A stretch of 64,000 bases of DNA from Oasisia sp. SBJ-2009 (GCA_964017155.1 OZ024856.1:4726825-4790824); one strand, 5' to 3'. Counted from the stretch's first letter, positions 23,580 to 36,007 are shown. The notes: generated by a model from the sequence alone, not told the origin. Numbers and translations: made by a program.

Positions 23580-24120
23580 ACTAGTCCACGTCATGTAGTC
23601 CAGTACGTCCAAGACTCCCAGTTCGAATACAAACTCTCACGTTTGTACGGTCCAGTGTCGCGCTTCTGCATGTCGCCCGGCTCGTGGTCTCGACAGGTCC
23701 GTCTCGCACGTGTCGTCCCGGTAGCCTCGCACGTGTGTGATGTGTCCGCCTCCTTCTCGCTTGCCTCCGCCTCCGGTAGCCGCTCCTGGCGCCCTCCCGT
23801 CGAGCCCTTAGCTCGCGTCTGGACAGTTAATTGACATAACAACTTGACTTAGTGACAAATGAATCAGCTTCCGATGCATCGTTTTACTACACTACATTGC
23901 ATTAACACAGGCTACTTAACAACATCAGTTTGAACGTCATAATAATCATTCAAAATTATAATAATAAGTCTTCAAAACACAACAGGGCCACACTTTAAGG
24001 GTCAGCTACCAGTCTGTTCAATCCTTCCCCGGTACGTCACCTGTCTGCTGGTCCCTCTCCCATCCACCTAGGTCGATCCTCTGTTTGCCCTATCCCTGTG
24101 ATGTCACAATTCTTTCAACC
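23580..24120. other. Intergenic, GC-richer start
   Basis: The stretch 23600-23835 is GC-rich and open in two frames, but no conserved domain or splice context was recognised. Beyond it nothing is visible. Confidence 0.35.
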
Positions 24121-24124
24121 ACAT

Positions 24125-24246
24125 TCCAGCACCCGACTGTTCACCTCACCACGACACGGCTCACCTCACCACGGCACGGTTCATTTCACCACGACACGAT
24201 TCACCTCACCACGACACGGCTCACCTCACCACGACACGGCTCACCA
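24125..24246. repeat. 20-bp minisatellite
   Basis: About six copies of a 20-base unit containing 'ctcaccacgacacgg', some with 'ggcacgg' or 'cacgatt' variants. Confidence 0.9.
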
Positions 24247-24389
24247 GTAGTATAGTGGGATCCTATCAAGGCATGCTGTGCGCGGAGCGGTGGAATTCCA
24301 CCAGTGGAAGTCACCATGTTAAAGGATAGGAAAAAAGGTCAAAGTTCAAAATGGTTGCTCCGGTGGAAGGTCAAGGATCACGCGTCAGG

Positions 24390-24650
24390 GTCAAAGGTCA
24401 AGTGGCGTCTCCTGGCGGATAGGTCATGCACTAGTGGCGCCCTCTTACGGACAAGTCACGAACTAGTACTGTCAAAATTCGCGCGTCTTATTTTTTTAAA
24501 GTGGCGTCTCCTGGCGGATAGGTCGTGCATTAGTATAGCCCCTTACGGACAATTCACGAACTAATACTGTCCAAATTCGTGTCTTATTTTTGAAAAGGGT
24601 CAAAATGGCGTTAGGGGTCATGTAGCGTCCCCTCGCGGATAGATGACGAA
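24390..24650. repeat. Imperfect tandem repeat of about 100 bp
   Basis: Two good copies and one partial copy share 'gtggcgtctcctggcggata', then 'ttacggacaa', 'cacgaacta' and 'gtcttattttt'. Copies start at about 24401, 24501 and 24622. Related words continue to 24740. Confidence 0.8.
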
Positions 24651-25129
24651 TTACAAACTAGGTGAAACAACAAGTGGAGTCATGTGACGGATATGTATTC
24701 AGCTATTACCCCACAAATACGTGTGTCTTATTTTTTAAACTGCTTCTAAAAATAGTCAAGAGGTCAAGAGGCTAACCTGGCGAGCGCTTTCATTGGCTGT
24801 TGCACACGAAGAAGAGTTTTCATTGGCTGTTGCGGAGAAGGTAGGAAATGGGTTTTTGGGGCAGTTTTGTAGGAGCAATACCTTTTAACCAAATTGGGTT
24901 TTAACATTGTTTTAATGAAAAGGCTTTATGAAAAAACCGAATACGTCTTTGTCTCATGACATGGAGCGGAGAAAGGTAAACGGTTATAAATTGCTGTATT
25001 AAACTATACCAAAACATACCTTAACACAGCACCCTATCGCCGGTTCAACTATAGGTTGTTAGGCAACCAGCAGTAAATAAAAACAATGTAATACATTGTA
25101 TCTGTCACGTAGTGGCGGTACGTTCACAG

Positions 25130-25520
25130 GTCTAACGTTTATTCATATGGCTGGTCTCACTACATGTCCAGTATGTAGCACACACACAGGTCACGTTCTG
25201 CACGTAGGCAACTTACTTATTTCGTGCAATGCGCATGCGTGTCGTCCAGTATAAAGGTCACATAGCATTTCTTCCAATATAAAATTGTAACTCACGCGTC
25301 GCTACTATGTCCAGTATGTAGGACAAACCGGTCACGTCCTGCATGTAGGCAACATACATATGTCGTGCAATGCGCATGCGTATTGTCCATTATGCAGGTC
25401 ACATAGCATTCCTTCCAACAATACAAAATTGTAGCTCACGCATCGCCACCATGTTCAGTATGGAGCACACACCGATCACGTTCTGCACGTAGGCAACTTA
25501 CATTTGTCGTTGTGCAACCA
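25130..25520. repeat. Degenerate repeat of about 140 bp
   Basis: Three diverged copies share 'gtccagtatgtag', 'cacgtyctgcaygtaggcaac', 'cgtgcaatgcgcatgcgt' and 'tccaatataaaattgta'. Non-coding. Confidence 0.75.
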
Positions 25521-25839
25521 ATAAATACGACGGTAGGACAGTTTTATGTCATGCGCAAACCATAACTTCCGTTAAAATGACGCTTCCTACCATGTGCAAA
25601 ACACAACTTCCGTCAAAATGTCGGGTCACATCAGAACCATAACACAATTTCTTGCAAAATTACACATTCAATCATAGTGATAACGTTAAAAACTAGTGCC
25701 ATTTAATGTTTCCACGCAATAACCCTGCCAACTTTTCTTATTTCACTGAGCCAGTGTACTCACCTCGTTCCATTTCGTAACGTTTCACCGTTTCATTGCG
25801 TTACACAGGTGGTGTTTCACAAATTTAACTCAGTTATTC

Positions 25840-26295
25840 TTGTAACTTGTAGTAAAATAGTATATTTTCTATTCTACGCCATAACTTTGTCGTGTTTTTC
25901 ATATTTTACTAACTCGGTGTACCAACTTTGTACCATTTTACAACTTTTTTCATCGTTTCACCGCCATCACTTTATCAATTCTACGTGTTTTTAGTGTTTA
26001 CATGCCATAACTTTGTCAAGTTTTTCATATTTTACTAACTCCATGTACCAACTTTGTACCATTTCGCAACTTTTACAGCGGTTCACCGCCATTACTTTGT
26101 CAAATTTACGTGTTTTTAGTGTTTACATGCCATAACATTGTCAAGTTTTTTCATATTTTACTAACTCCATGTGCCAACTTTGTACCATTTCACAACTTTT
26201 TCAGCGTTTCACCCATCACTTTGTCAATTTTAGGTGTTTTTAGTGTTTACATGCCATAACTTTGTCAAGTTTTTCATATTTTACCAACTCCATGA
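25840..26295. repeat. AT-rich tandem repeat of about 125 bp
   Basis: About four copies share 'catgccataactttgtcaag', 'tttttcatattttactaact', 'ccaactttgtaccattt' and 'tttcaccgccatcac'. Open frames across it are repeat artefacts. Confidence 0.85.
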
Positions 26296-26645
26296 TAACA
26301 ACGTAACATTAAGCAATATAATAAAATAAAATAACATAAAATAATATAACACAAAATAATAAAATAACATAACATAAATAATTGTGATATAATATAACAT
26401 AATGTAACATAAAGCAACACAATAAAATTACAGAATATAAAATAATATAACACAACGTAATAAAATAATATAACATAACATAAAGCAACATAATAAAATA
26501 AAATAAGATAGTAAAAATTTAAGTAAAATAAAATAACATGAACAAAAATTAATTAATATAACAAAACATAAAATGAAATAAGACGAAATAAAATAAAGTA
26601 ATATAACATAACAGAACATACATACATACATACATACATATATGG
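26296..26645. repeat. A/T-rich low-complexity tract
   Basis: Runs of 'aataaaataacataa' derivatives, ending in a short (CATA)n at about 26616-26640. Confidence 0.9.
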
Positions 26646-26991
26646 TCACATCCAGTGAAACGGGTTTTTTGCGCACCAGATAAGGTTCCAAAATATTATT
26701 GCTTGCATATTCGAGGTTCTATACATACTTACAAAATGCATACTGAGACAACCTATCCACAGTTAAGGATTAGGGAAGTGTTTTGGTTGTTTACATGTTG
26801 TGACCGTATAGCGCATGATGCCGACCGTGTACAGATACTATAACACAATTTATTACGGGTTATACCTAAATTGAATTGTCTTTCCATGGACATACTTTTG
26901 GAGATATCATAATGGCATATTGTTTCGTTGTTATGCATTTGGGTTGAGTGCGCGGGGTGAAACATTGTTTACCCAGTTTAGCTGTTATTGC

Positions 26992-27216
26992 TGAAACGTG
27001 TCGTCTTGGCCTGACATCTGTGTAGTCGGATTGTCCGACTCATCTCGCATTCATACATATCTGATTCGACACCAGAAGTACTGAACAAATCACTTTATTA
27101 CAATTACAAGCAGAGAGAGGGATAACACTGATCGACCTCGAGTCTCGTCATCTTCCAAGACTGATCTCTTGGACTGCATATGTCGTTCTATGCATTTACA
27201 TTGGCATACCATCACA
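26992..27216 (-). repeat. 3' LTR
   Basis: On the minus strand it starts TGTGATGG and ends CGTTTCA. It contains 'aaatcactttattacaatta', whose complement carries AATAAA, a possible poly(A) signal. It is directly preceded, on the minus strand, by a purine tract. Confidence 0.95.
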
Positions 27217-27230
27217 TCCCTCTTTCTTCA
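27217..27230 (-). other. Polypurine tract
   Basis: On the minus strand 'gaagaaagaggga' immediately precedes the 3' LTR, the expected position and composition for the plus-strand primer of reverse transcription. Confidence 0.88.
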
Positions 27231-27322
27231 AAACATAAAGACAAAATAACTAACTTACTAATGTCCGTATGTAAGAGAAATCAAATCATTATTCTAACTA
27301 TTAGCCATAATGTTCGTGTAAA

Positions 27323-30300
27323 CTAGAACACAATTACAGGTCCAGGGCGTTTCACTCGTCTTCCGGAGCTAGTGTATTGTTCCGATTGTGGAAGCTGGAA
27401 ACGGACTGACTTCTTCTGGGGTAACACGGAGTTACACGGAGGTGGTACGACTTGCATGTCGTCTCTTCGCGTCAAGTCGTCTGTATCGTCCACATTGTCT
27501 TGTTGGAACGTATGTCGTTCAGTCGTCTCACGGAGGTGACGACGGTTACGCCTAAGGACATTGCCTGTCGGAGTCAAGACGTTGTACGACCGCGGCTGTA
27601 CATCAGTTGATATCACCTTGGCAGGCTGCCAGGTGTCTGTCTGAGTGTCTCTCACACGAACGTCCTGTCCGGGTATTAGCGGTGCAAGTGGTTGCATAGC
27701 TCGCTTATCATGGTTAAGACGTTGGATTTCTTGCCTCTCGGCGAGACGACGTCTGATTTCGTCTTTCGACCAGTGTTCATTTCTGATGATCACGGGGAGG
27801 TTCGATTTGTACTTGCGGGCATTTAGCATCTCTGCCGGTGACGGTAAGTGGCTGTCAATTGGTGTGGATCTCAACGCGAGCAGTGCTTTCTGCGGGTTGG
27901 ATCTCGACATCGCTGCCTTCTTCATGGTATACTTCACCGTCTGAACTTGACGTTCGATGAATCCATTCGATTGTGGGAAGTGTGGGCTGGACGTTACGTG
28001 GTCGAAGCACCACTCGGCGGCGAAGTTTCGAAAAGCCTGACTGCTATAGTGTCCACCGTTGTCGCTCACAACCTTGCTTGGCGATCCATTCTCCGCAAAC
28101 ACCTCACTCATCTTCGATATGATGCGGTCACTCGTCACCTTCCCCTCGATGCGGTAGACAAAAGGGAATTTCGAGTAGTAGTCACAGATGAGAAGATACG
28201 TGTCCTCTCGTATGGCAAACAGGTCTGTGCCGACGATCTGCCACGGACGTGTCGGTAACTCATGCTGCATCAGCGGCTCGTGCGCCTGACGTTTCTGTAA
28301 CCGTTGACACGCGTCGCACTTCCTCACGATGTCGTCGATGTCCTTGTTGATCGACTTCCAGTAGACACAGGACCTCGCTCGCAGCCGGGTCTTCTATATG
28401 CCCTGGTAAGCCTCGTGCAGTTTGCTCAACACTTCCGCCTGTAGACTTAGGGGAATCACCAGACGGTCGCCCTTCATGATAAGACCGTGCTCAACTGCCA
28501 ACTCGTCTCGGCATGACCAGTAGGGTCGCAACGGTGCAGCTAGGTGGCGTTGGCTATCTGGCCATCCATCCACGATGACGGCTCTCAGCGAGCACAGTTC
28601 ATCGTCGGTCTGTGTCGCCTCTCTGATCGACTGTAGTTTCTGCGTTGAAAACTGTACGAATGACACTTGTATGTCAAGGTCGATCTGCGTCGACTCGCTA
28701 CTCGGTTGTCTTGACATGGCGTCGGCCAGCATCATTTGCTTTCCTGGCTTGTAGCGTAACACAAAGTCACACGGTTGTACTCGCAGGAATATTCTCTGTA
28801 ATCTCTGCGGTGCTGCTGCAAGGTTCTTCAAGTTGATCATCTCGAGAGGTTTGTGGTCCGACTCGAGAACGAACGATTTTCCGTAGACATACATGTGGAA
28901 TCTCTCGCAGCCGAAGACGACTGCGAGCATCTCACGTTCAATGTTGGCGTATCACTGTTCGCAATCACTAAGGGACTTGCTGGCAAACGCGATGGGCTTC
29001 CCGTGTTGAATGAGAACAGCGCCGAGTCCTCGGCTGGAGGCGTCGACCTGGATGACACTCTCAGCCTGTGGGTCGAAGTACGCAAGGGTCACTTCACGAC
29101 AGATGAGAGACTTCGTCGCTTCAAACGCTGCGTTGTGAGATTCCGCCCAGATGAACTCGGCGTCCTTCTTAACTAGATCACGCAGGGTTGCGGTTTGCTG
29201 CGACAGGTTTGGAACGAATGGCGACATGTACGTAGCTATGCCCAGAAATTCCTGAAGTTGTGCGACGTTTTGCGGTTCTTTCATTCGCTGGATGTCCGCG
29301 GCTTTGCCTGGGTCTGAACGTACGCCGTCTGCGCTGAATTCCAACCCGAAGAACTTCATGTTCGCCTGTTTGATGTCGCATTTATCAATGTTGAACACCA
29401 GCCCATGCTGCAGTGCTACTCTCATCAAGTTGTGCAGATGTTTGTCGTGTTCGGCTTCTGTCTTCCCGAACACACCCACGTCAGCAGCAATACTTATCGT
29501 TCCGGGGCACTTCTCAAGGATGCAGTCCATCCTCTCCTGGAACACGTCTTGGCTGAGGTTCAGGCCAAACGGTAGTCTTCTGAAACAGTACCGGCCGAAG
29601 GGACTGTTGAACGTGGTCAGACGCTTAGACTCGTCGTCTAACTGCACGGACCAGTATCCGTGACGTGCATCTAGCTTGGAGAAGATCACTGACTCTGCAA
29701 GCTTGTGGGTAATTTCCTCCAAGGTCGGTGTTGGGTAGTGCGGACGCTTGATAGCTGTGTTCAAGTCTTTGGGATCCAAGCAGATGCGCAACTTTCCGTT
29801 CGACTTCCGGCTGTATACGATGCTAGATACCCAATTTGTAGGCTCCTCGACCTTCTCGATCACCCCGAGTTATACCATCTGGTTGATCTCATTCCTCACG
29901 TCGTCTTTGATGTGGATCGGACATCGTCTGGGCGCATGTACGACTGGGGTCACAGCAGGGTCTAGTGTGATGTGGAACGTTTCGCGGAACTTTCCGATGC
30001 CCTTAAAACAATCTGGATACAGCCGCTGGAGATCTTCCTTCGAGTTCAACGGCGGTGGATGTTCGCTGACTGCAGAGTTCAAGGTCACCAAGTTGAGCTT
30101 GCGGCAGGAAGGTAGTCCCAAGATCACTGGACCTGGCGTGTCAGCAACAAAGAACTCTGCTTCGTGTGTGGTTGTCTCATGCACACACTTCAGTCGCGTA
30201 GTACCGTACTGCCGGATCAATTGTCCGTTGTAGGCAGTTAGGATCGTGTCTCGATGCTCAAGGCTGCCTCGCACAGGTATTCCTTCTGTGTCGATGTTTG

Positions 30301-31444
30301 ACGGGTACATGCGCTGGAACGTTCTCAGCGGCATTACGTTACCCTGCGCACCTGTGTCGACCTTGACACGAAGTGTAGCCGGGATGTCAGGCCTGTCTTT
30401 CAGCGTGATCCTGAGAGTCGCATATACTTCGTCACTCTCGACGGCGTTGATGTTGACGGTATTAAAGGCAAGCGGCTCGAAGTTGTCGCTGAGCTGATCG
30501 AATCTGGCGTCTTGACTGATGGAGTGGACACCACCTCGTTGGCGCTCATCTCGGTTGGTCCTTCGTCTTGACCTAGCTCGGGATCTTGGTCGCCCAGAAG
30601 AGTGTGCTCTTCCTCCGGCGCCAGACGTCCAACATGTAGCCTGCCGACATACTCGCTGCCAGTGATTGAGTTTCCCACATGCGTTACACCTACTGCCCTC
30701 TGCTGGACATCGATCTGTGGGCGCATGATGACGTCCACATTTTGCGCGCGTAGGTGCCTCCTCTCGACGTCCGCTTGGCTCATGTGTTCTCCGCGACCGG
30801 CTGACGTGACTGATGCTGCTAGCGTCTCCTGAGAACTGCTGCATGTTGGCCAGTGTTGCTTCATGCGTTCTAGCAACGTCCATCGCCGCGTCAAGTGTTA
30901 GTGTCTCATCACGGCACAGTAGCTTTTCTTGCACTTTCCCGTGCCGGACACCCACTACTAACTGTTCGATCAACCTCTCCTCGGTTTCTGTAGTATCACG
31001 GAACTTGCATTTACGCGCCTGCGTCTTGCAGCGTGTCATGAATTCGTCAACTGTCTCAGAGCTCAACTGCCTGGATTTACGCGCCTGCGTCTTGCAGCGT
31101 GTCATGAATTCGTCAACTGTCTCATAGCTCAACTGCCTGGATTTTTGCAGATGAAAACGGCTCAGCCTGTAATTAGACTTGGGTTCTATCAGAGCCTGGA
31201 ATTTAGCCCAAATGACCTCAACGTCTTTCTTATCAGTTTCACTGAGGTCCCACGTATTGTACATTCGCAGACCCTCCTGTCCTACCCATAGCAGGATGTA
31301 GGTCACTCGTTCACTTTGCCCTTTTTCAGCAAAGGGCCCACTGAAAATCAGTTCGCAATATTGACGGAATGAACGAAACTCCGTGGGTAAATCAGTGGCT
31401 AACCAGTTCATGCGGGGCGGCTCAATACCTGACAGATCACCCAT
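27323..31444 (-). pseudogene. gag-pol polyprotein frame with three stops and an altered RT site
   Basis: One frame runs from ATG 31444 to the stop at 27323 but is broken by in-frame stops at 29870-29872, 28952-28954 and 28394-28396. Order: gag; zinc knuckle CNACGKLNHWQRVC (residues 253-266, CX2CX4HX4C); protease VDTGAQ (about 362-367); reverse transcriptase with LDARHGYWSVQLD and FGLNLSQDVFQ; RNase H with LESDHKPLEM; zinc-binding CDACQ; integrase with GTDLF, SDNGGHY and GFIERQ giving the D, D and E residues. The RT catalytic motif reads I-A-A-D-V (codons near 29480-29491), so one of the two expected aspartates is Ala. Gag holds a 66-bp tandem duplication (about 31010-31145). Not functional as it stands. 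Confidence 0.93.
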
Positions 31445-31564
31445 GGCTGCCTATTAATGGCAATGTATATCACTTACTCAGTGAGAACAAATCGGAGCTG
31501 GCCAGCGTCGACTCGACGGTGCCGCGTCCGTGTTGACCTATTTACGAATGTCGAAAGCGCCGGA

Positions 31565-31584
31565 TTCAACCGTAGTTGCCACCA
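31565..31584 (-). other. Primer-binding site
   Basis: Directly inside the 5' LTR the minus strand reads TGGTGGCAACTACGG. The leading TGG, complementary to the CCA of a tRNA 3' end, is as expected. The tRNA could not be identified. Confidence 0.6.
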
Positions 31585-31809
31585 TGAAACGTGTCGTCTT
31601 GGCCTGACATCTGTGTAGTCGGATTGTCCAACTCATCTCGCATTCATACATATCTGATTCGACACCAGAAGTACTGAACAAATCACTTTATTACAATTAC
31701 AAGCAGAGAGAGGGATAACACTGATCGACCTCGAGTCTCGTCATCTTCCAAGACTGATCTCTTGGACTGCATATGTCGTTCTATGCATTTACATTGGCAT
31801 ACCATCACA
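31585..31809 (-). repeat. 5' LTR
   Basis: The same 225 bp as the 3' LTR with one noted substitution. Expected to hold the element's promoter. It is flanked by a (AG)n tract from 31835. Confidence 0.95.
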
Positions 31810-31830
31810 ATTACTATAGTTATTATATAT

Positions 31831-31997
<167 letters not shown>

Positions 31998-32157
31998 AAT
32001 ACTATTGAACTTATGCAATGCGTAGATTCTGAGTATGTATACGTTTCACTTATTTTCTCTATTATGTACGTTACTTACTATTATTTTACAGTTATTCTGC
32101 ATGTTTGTTTTATTCAGACCCATGCAAGAACACAATACAAAGTGTTAAGGGGGTGAC

Positions 32158-32952
32158 ACACGTACGAGTGCCTCGCACGAGTGCCTCGCACGAGGTGCGA
32201 GTGCCTCGCACGAGGTGCGAGTGCCTCGCACGAGAGTGCCTCGCACGAGAGTGCCTCGCACGAGAGTGCCTCGCACGAGAGTGCCTCGCACGAGAGTGCC
32301 TCGCACGAGAGTGCCTCGCACGAGAGTGCCTCGCACGAGAGTGCCTCGCCGCTCGCACGAGTCGCTCGCACGAGTCGCTCGCACGAGTCGCTCGCACGAG
32401 TCGCTCGCACGAGTCGCTCGCACGAGTCGCTCGCACGAGTCGCTCGCACGAGTCGCTCGCACGAGTCGCTCGCACGAGTCGCTCGCACGAGTCGCTCGCA
32501 CGAGTCGCTCGCACGAGTCGCTCGCACGAGTCGCTCGCACGAGTCGCTCGCACGAGTCGCTCGCACGAGAGTGCCTCGCACGAGAGTGCCTCGCACGAGA
32601 GTGCCTCGCACGAGAGTGCCTCGCACGAGAGTGCCTCGCACGAGAGTGCCTCGCACGAGAGTGCCTCGCACGAGAGTGCCTCGCACGAGAGTGCCTCGCA
32701 CGAGAGTGCCTCGCACGAGAGTGCCTCGCACGAGAGTGCCTCGCCGCTCGCGCGCGAGTCGCTCGCGCGCGAGTCGCTCGCGCGCGAGTCGCTCGCGCGC
32801 GAGTCGCTCGCGCGCGAGTCGCTCGCGCGCGAGTCGCTCGCGCGCGAGTCGCTCGCGCGCGAGTCGCTCGCGCGCGAGTCGCTCGCGCGCGAGTCGCTCG
32901 CGCGCGAGTCGCTCGCGCGCGAGTCGCTCGCGCGCGAGTCGCTCGCGAGCAA
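32158..32952. repeat. CpG-dense composite satellite (15, 13, 15 and 15 bp blocks)
   Basis: Four consecutive blocks. A (about 32158-32349) is a 15-bp unit 'agtgcctcgcacgag'. B (about 32350-32570) is a 13-bp unit 'tcgctcgcacgag'. A' (about 32571-32743) is the 15-bp unit again. C (about 32744-32950) is a 15-bp unit 'tcgctcgcgcgcgag' containing the perfect palindrome 'ctcgcgcgcgag'. The joints A/B and A'/C share 'tgcctcgccgctcgc'. Every unit has several CpGs, in a genome that is otherwise AT-rich. It is open in five frames only because the units lack stop triplets. Confidence 0.96.
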
Positions 32953-32974
32953 GCAACACCATCCATGCTAGGAA

Positions 32975-34770
32975 GAACTGCTATAAATATTCATATTTCC
33001 CTAGAACAATAAGAGACTAGAATTCCCTGCCAGATGCAATAGTTAACATTTCTAAACCACAACATTTTAAACAAGCTTTAATACATGACTAACAACCCTA
33101 CAGTATGCGCACCCAACCCTGTAACTCTTCGATTTTTAGCGACAAGTATATTACATCATTTATTGTGTGAACGTCATGTTGACGTCTAAATAATTTGATA
33201 CTGTTTGGCTTGGCTTCAGCTATTATCGTTTATTTTATACGCATTAGCTGGACCTGTGCAATACACGGAGAGCAGCAACCATCTGCAGATTGCGCAGGTA
33301 AGGCGTGTCTATTTATAGCCTGGACCTGGTGGCCACGCGAATATTGGTGCACATTGCTAAACTTAAGACATAGCTTAGACACAGATTTGTTGTCATAGGT
33401 TGCCTACCTACCAAGGTATGTTATACAATAATGAAATGCGGTGAGAACTTGAGAATCTTGTCTCGTCAGTATACTGGCCAACACTGCTGGTGGAGTCAAA
33501 CGGTCAGAAATGCGGTAAGAACAAATGTTTTTTTCTCATGTAGTTGGTGTAGACATTAATTGTAATTAACATGAAATGTTTGATTTAGCATTGTTAAACA
33601 CTTTAAAATATTTATATGAAATATTAGATATACCATCAGGCAAGTAATTTTTCATAAATGGATTATTTTTTGACTCTTTTTTGCAGATAAGAATATACTA
33701 ATTACCAGTCTACCTGTCAATAAAGAAATGTTCATTATTGTACTGATGATATTCTGTGTATACATTTGTTTGATAAATAAAAGGTTTGCATGGCCTTGTC
33801 GTATCTTACATGCAACAGCTGTTACATGTACATGCAAGCATGGGGGTGTATAGTTAATAATACTGTTAATGGTTTATGGTCATCTTGGCTTAAGCTGCAT
33901 GCAACATATAGCTATTTTACTAGTGCACATGCCGTGAGGCTAGACGCCGTTTTTTAATGGGTAAGATGCATACCTTATTAGGAACATGTATCCTTTGCCG
34001 AAAACATTAACAGTAAGTCGAGAAAACAGGAATCGACAGCCTTGGTATCGTCATCGCCATATAAAAACACACTTCATAATTATGTAGATTGTTCGTTCGT
34101 TTTCTGTAAGAACGTGTTGCATGCTTGCTTAAATGCATTTCACAACACTGTGGGTGTTGGTATTTGTGTAGACCTTTCAAAGTTAATTAAATTAAAGCTA
34201 TGGGCACAATTATTTATGTTCAAGAATGCAAAGACTAAATTTGCATATTAGCTATATCTATGCATATCAACCCATCTCCAAAGAAATAATTATTAATGTA
34301 ACGGTTCAAATAATGTCATGCTCAAGACAACTAACAATGTTAAAGTCTTGGTTGATTATGTCTGCTGTAGAGGCAATTTGGCGTTGGAGATATTAATGAA
34401 ATCCCTTTGAATAAAGTTCCATGCAGGGTTGGCTAGTTTAAACAACACCTTATTTGCATATTATTACTTAGTATGTGACATCAGCCGGCCAACGTGACAA
34501 ACATCACAGGGGACTTCTGCCTCCCAAGTTAGATGAGCCGATAGTGAGATGAGTAGCTACATTGACTTGTAAGATTAGAAACAGTAAACTAACAGGAAGC
34601 GTATTCACATTTTACAGCCAATAAATGAATATTACCGGATACTGACAAATTGATACATCTTTGACAAATAATCAATAACAAGACAAATGTTTACTGTTGA
34701 CAATAAAATGTACCAAAGCTAAATATATAAAATAGATACTAAACAAGTATGTCAATCCAATTATGGAGCA
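32975..34770. other. Intergenic, no gene recognised
   Basis: Short frames only, none with a recognisable domain or splice context. AT-rich. Confidence 0.45.
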
Positions 34771-34774
34771 GCCA

Positions 34775-34965
34775 GCAGGCTACATTCCAGGTGAGGTCTT
34801 TGTGGATGGTGACTCCAAGATATTTTGCTGAGTCGACTCACTCGAGGGTGTGGCAGTGGAGTTTATAGGTGTGTGTTGGTACTGTTCTATTTTTACTGAC
34901 AGGCAAGAAGGTACACTGCCCGGGACGGAAGACCAATTCCCCGTTTGTCTTGATTGGAGGCAGTG
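34775..34965 (-). pseudogene. LINE reverse transcriptase fragment
   Basis: On the minus strand a frame reads HTYKLHCHTLE, a stop, then VDSAKYLGVTIHKDLTWN. This is the common segment downstream of the YADD motif in Jockey/CR1-like LINE proteins. About 60 codons with one in-frame TGA, truncated at both ends. A different family from the two longer LINEs here. Confidence 0.8.
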
Positions 34966-35239
34966 TTGCCAGCCGTGTACCACCCTACACTGCGTCAGTT
35001 TGGGAGCCGGACAGCGAGGTGACTGCATTGTTCTTCCCTTCCCTTGGCAATGTTGTTCAACACCCCTGTATAGTGCACAGTTAATGCAAATATTCTCTAC
35101 AAAACACTGGACATCAATGTGCATTTTATGCATTATTTATAATACACAATCATACATAATCATACACAATCGAGTTTTCTATAATAGCTTTCTTAAAGAA
35201 ATATACTAATACATGGAACAATGCATGGATACCTCCTCT

Positions 35240-35400
35240 TATTAAAGTAACACCTCACTAATAAGGACACACTTGGAACAAAACAAGAGCCCAGCATGGC
35301 AAGTTGGCCTTATTAATACCTCTCTAATAAGGACACATTTGGGGCAAAATAAAACATAAAGGACAAGTTGACCTCATTAGCTGCACTCACTTTCTGTACA
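35240..35400. repeat. Duplicated 'cctcactaataaggacac' segment
   Basis: Two diverged copies, about 65 bp apart, of 'acctcNctaataaggacaca' followed by 'ttgg' and 'caaaa'. They may be remains of a DNA-transposon terminus; the origin is uncertain. Confidence 0.5.
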
Positions 35401-35419
35401 TTACTGTCGTGAAACAAAT

Positions 35420-35709
35420 ATTTAACAAGATTTAACAAGATTGCCACCTAGAGAATCAACTCTAGATGGCAGGTGGACAAGGAAGCCCTTTGGCTTATCG
35501 AGAGTCCAACCTATCTATCTAAATGTACCCAGCCCTTCTTAGGTACATGTCAATTATATTTTTAAACATATTAACATTACTAGCACCTACACAATCAGCC
35601 GATAATCTGTTCCATTCATTTACTGTTCTTTGTGAAAAATTTCTAATATCTAGTCTACACTGCTTCTTTGCTAATGTAATTCCATGTCCTCTAGTCCTTC
35701 TCTCTTACC
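35420..35709 (-). mobile_element. 3' end of a CR1-like LINE, truncated
   Basis: Reverse complement of positions about 19440-19717 of the LINE in NOXRED1 intron 1, including the last ORF2 codons, the 3' UTR and the terminal direct repeat ('atttaacaagatttaacaag'). A few substitutions separate the copies. Confidence 0.93.
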
Positions 35710-35858
35710 ACAGTTTCATGGTAATCATTACTGTAGAATAGAATTTCATTATTAATGTCACCTTCATGACTAAGTAAATATATAACTTGGATGGCAAGGT
35801 GTGCATATTAGCAAAACTAACTTCCTATACATTACTCTTGCAGAAATCTGATTCTACC

Positions 35859-35862
<4 letters not shown>

Positions 35863-35917
<55 letters not shown>

Positions 35918-35949
35918 TATATATATATATATATATACATACATACATA

Positions 35950-36003
<54 letters not shown>
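35863..36003. repeat. (TA)n microsatellite
   Basis: Long TA run with a few 'catacatacat' interruptions. Confidence 0.97.

Positions 36004-36007
<4 letters not shown>

Larger units (their letters stand above)
26992..31809 (-). mobile_element. Ty3/gypsy LTR retrotransposon, LTR-bounded
   Basis: Two 225-bp LTRs (26992-27216 and 31585-31809) flank a gag-pol frame on the minus strand. The LTRs have TG...CA ends. Only one difference between them was noticed (CCGAC against CCAAC). Flanking pentamers are ATTGC (26987-26991) and ATTAC (31810-31814), a 5-bp target-site duplication with one mismatch. Domain order is gag, protease, reverse transcriptase, RNase H, integrase, hence Ty3/gypsy. The gag and pol style resembles the Mag-like elements widespread in invertebrates, but the clade was not confirmed. 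Confidence 0.95.

Noticed and set aside
23164..23598. 144-residue Val/Cys and Tyr/Ile repeat ORF
   Set aside because: Translation of (GT)n and (AT)n tracts.
23591..23842. GC-rich two-way open frames
   Set aside because: No domain, no splice context and no start context; composition alone is not enough.
24304..24564. 86-residue plus-strand ORF
   Set aside because: It crosses a 100-bp non-coding tandem repeat and repeats itself (KWRLLADRSC twice).
32105..33020. Long ORFs of 265-288 residues in five frames
   Set aside because: They are translations of a 13/15-bp satellite whose units have no stop triplets; the peptides are pure repeats in all frames.
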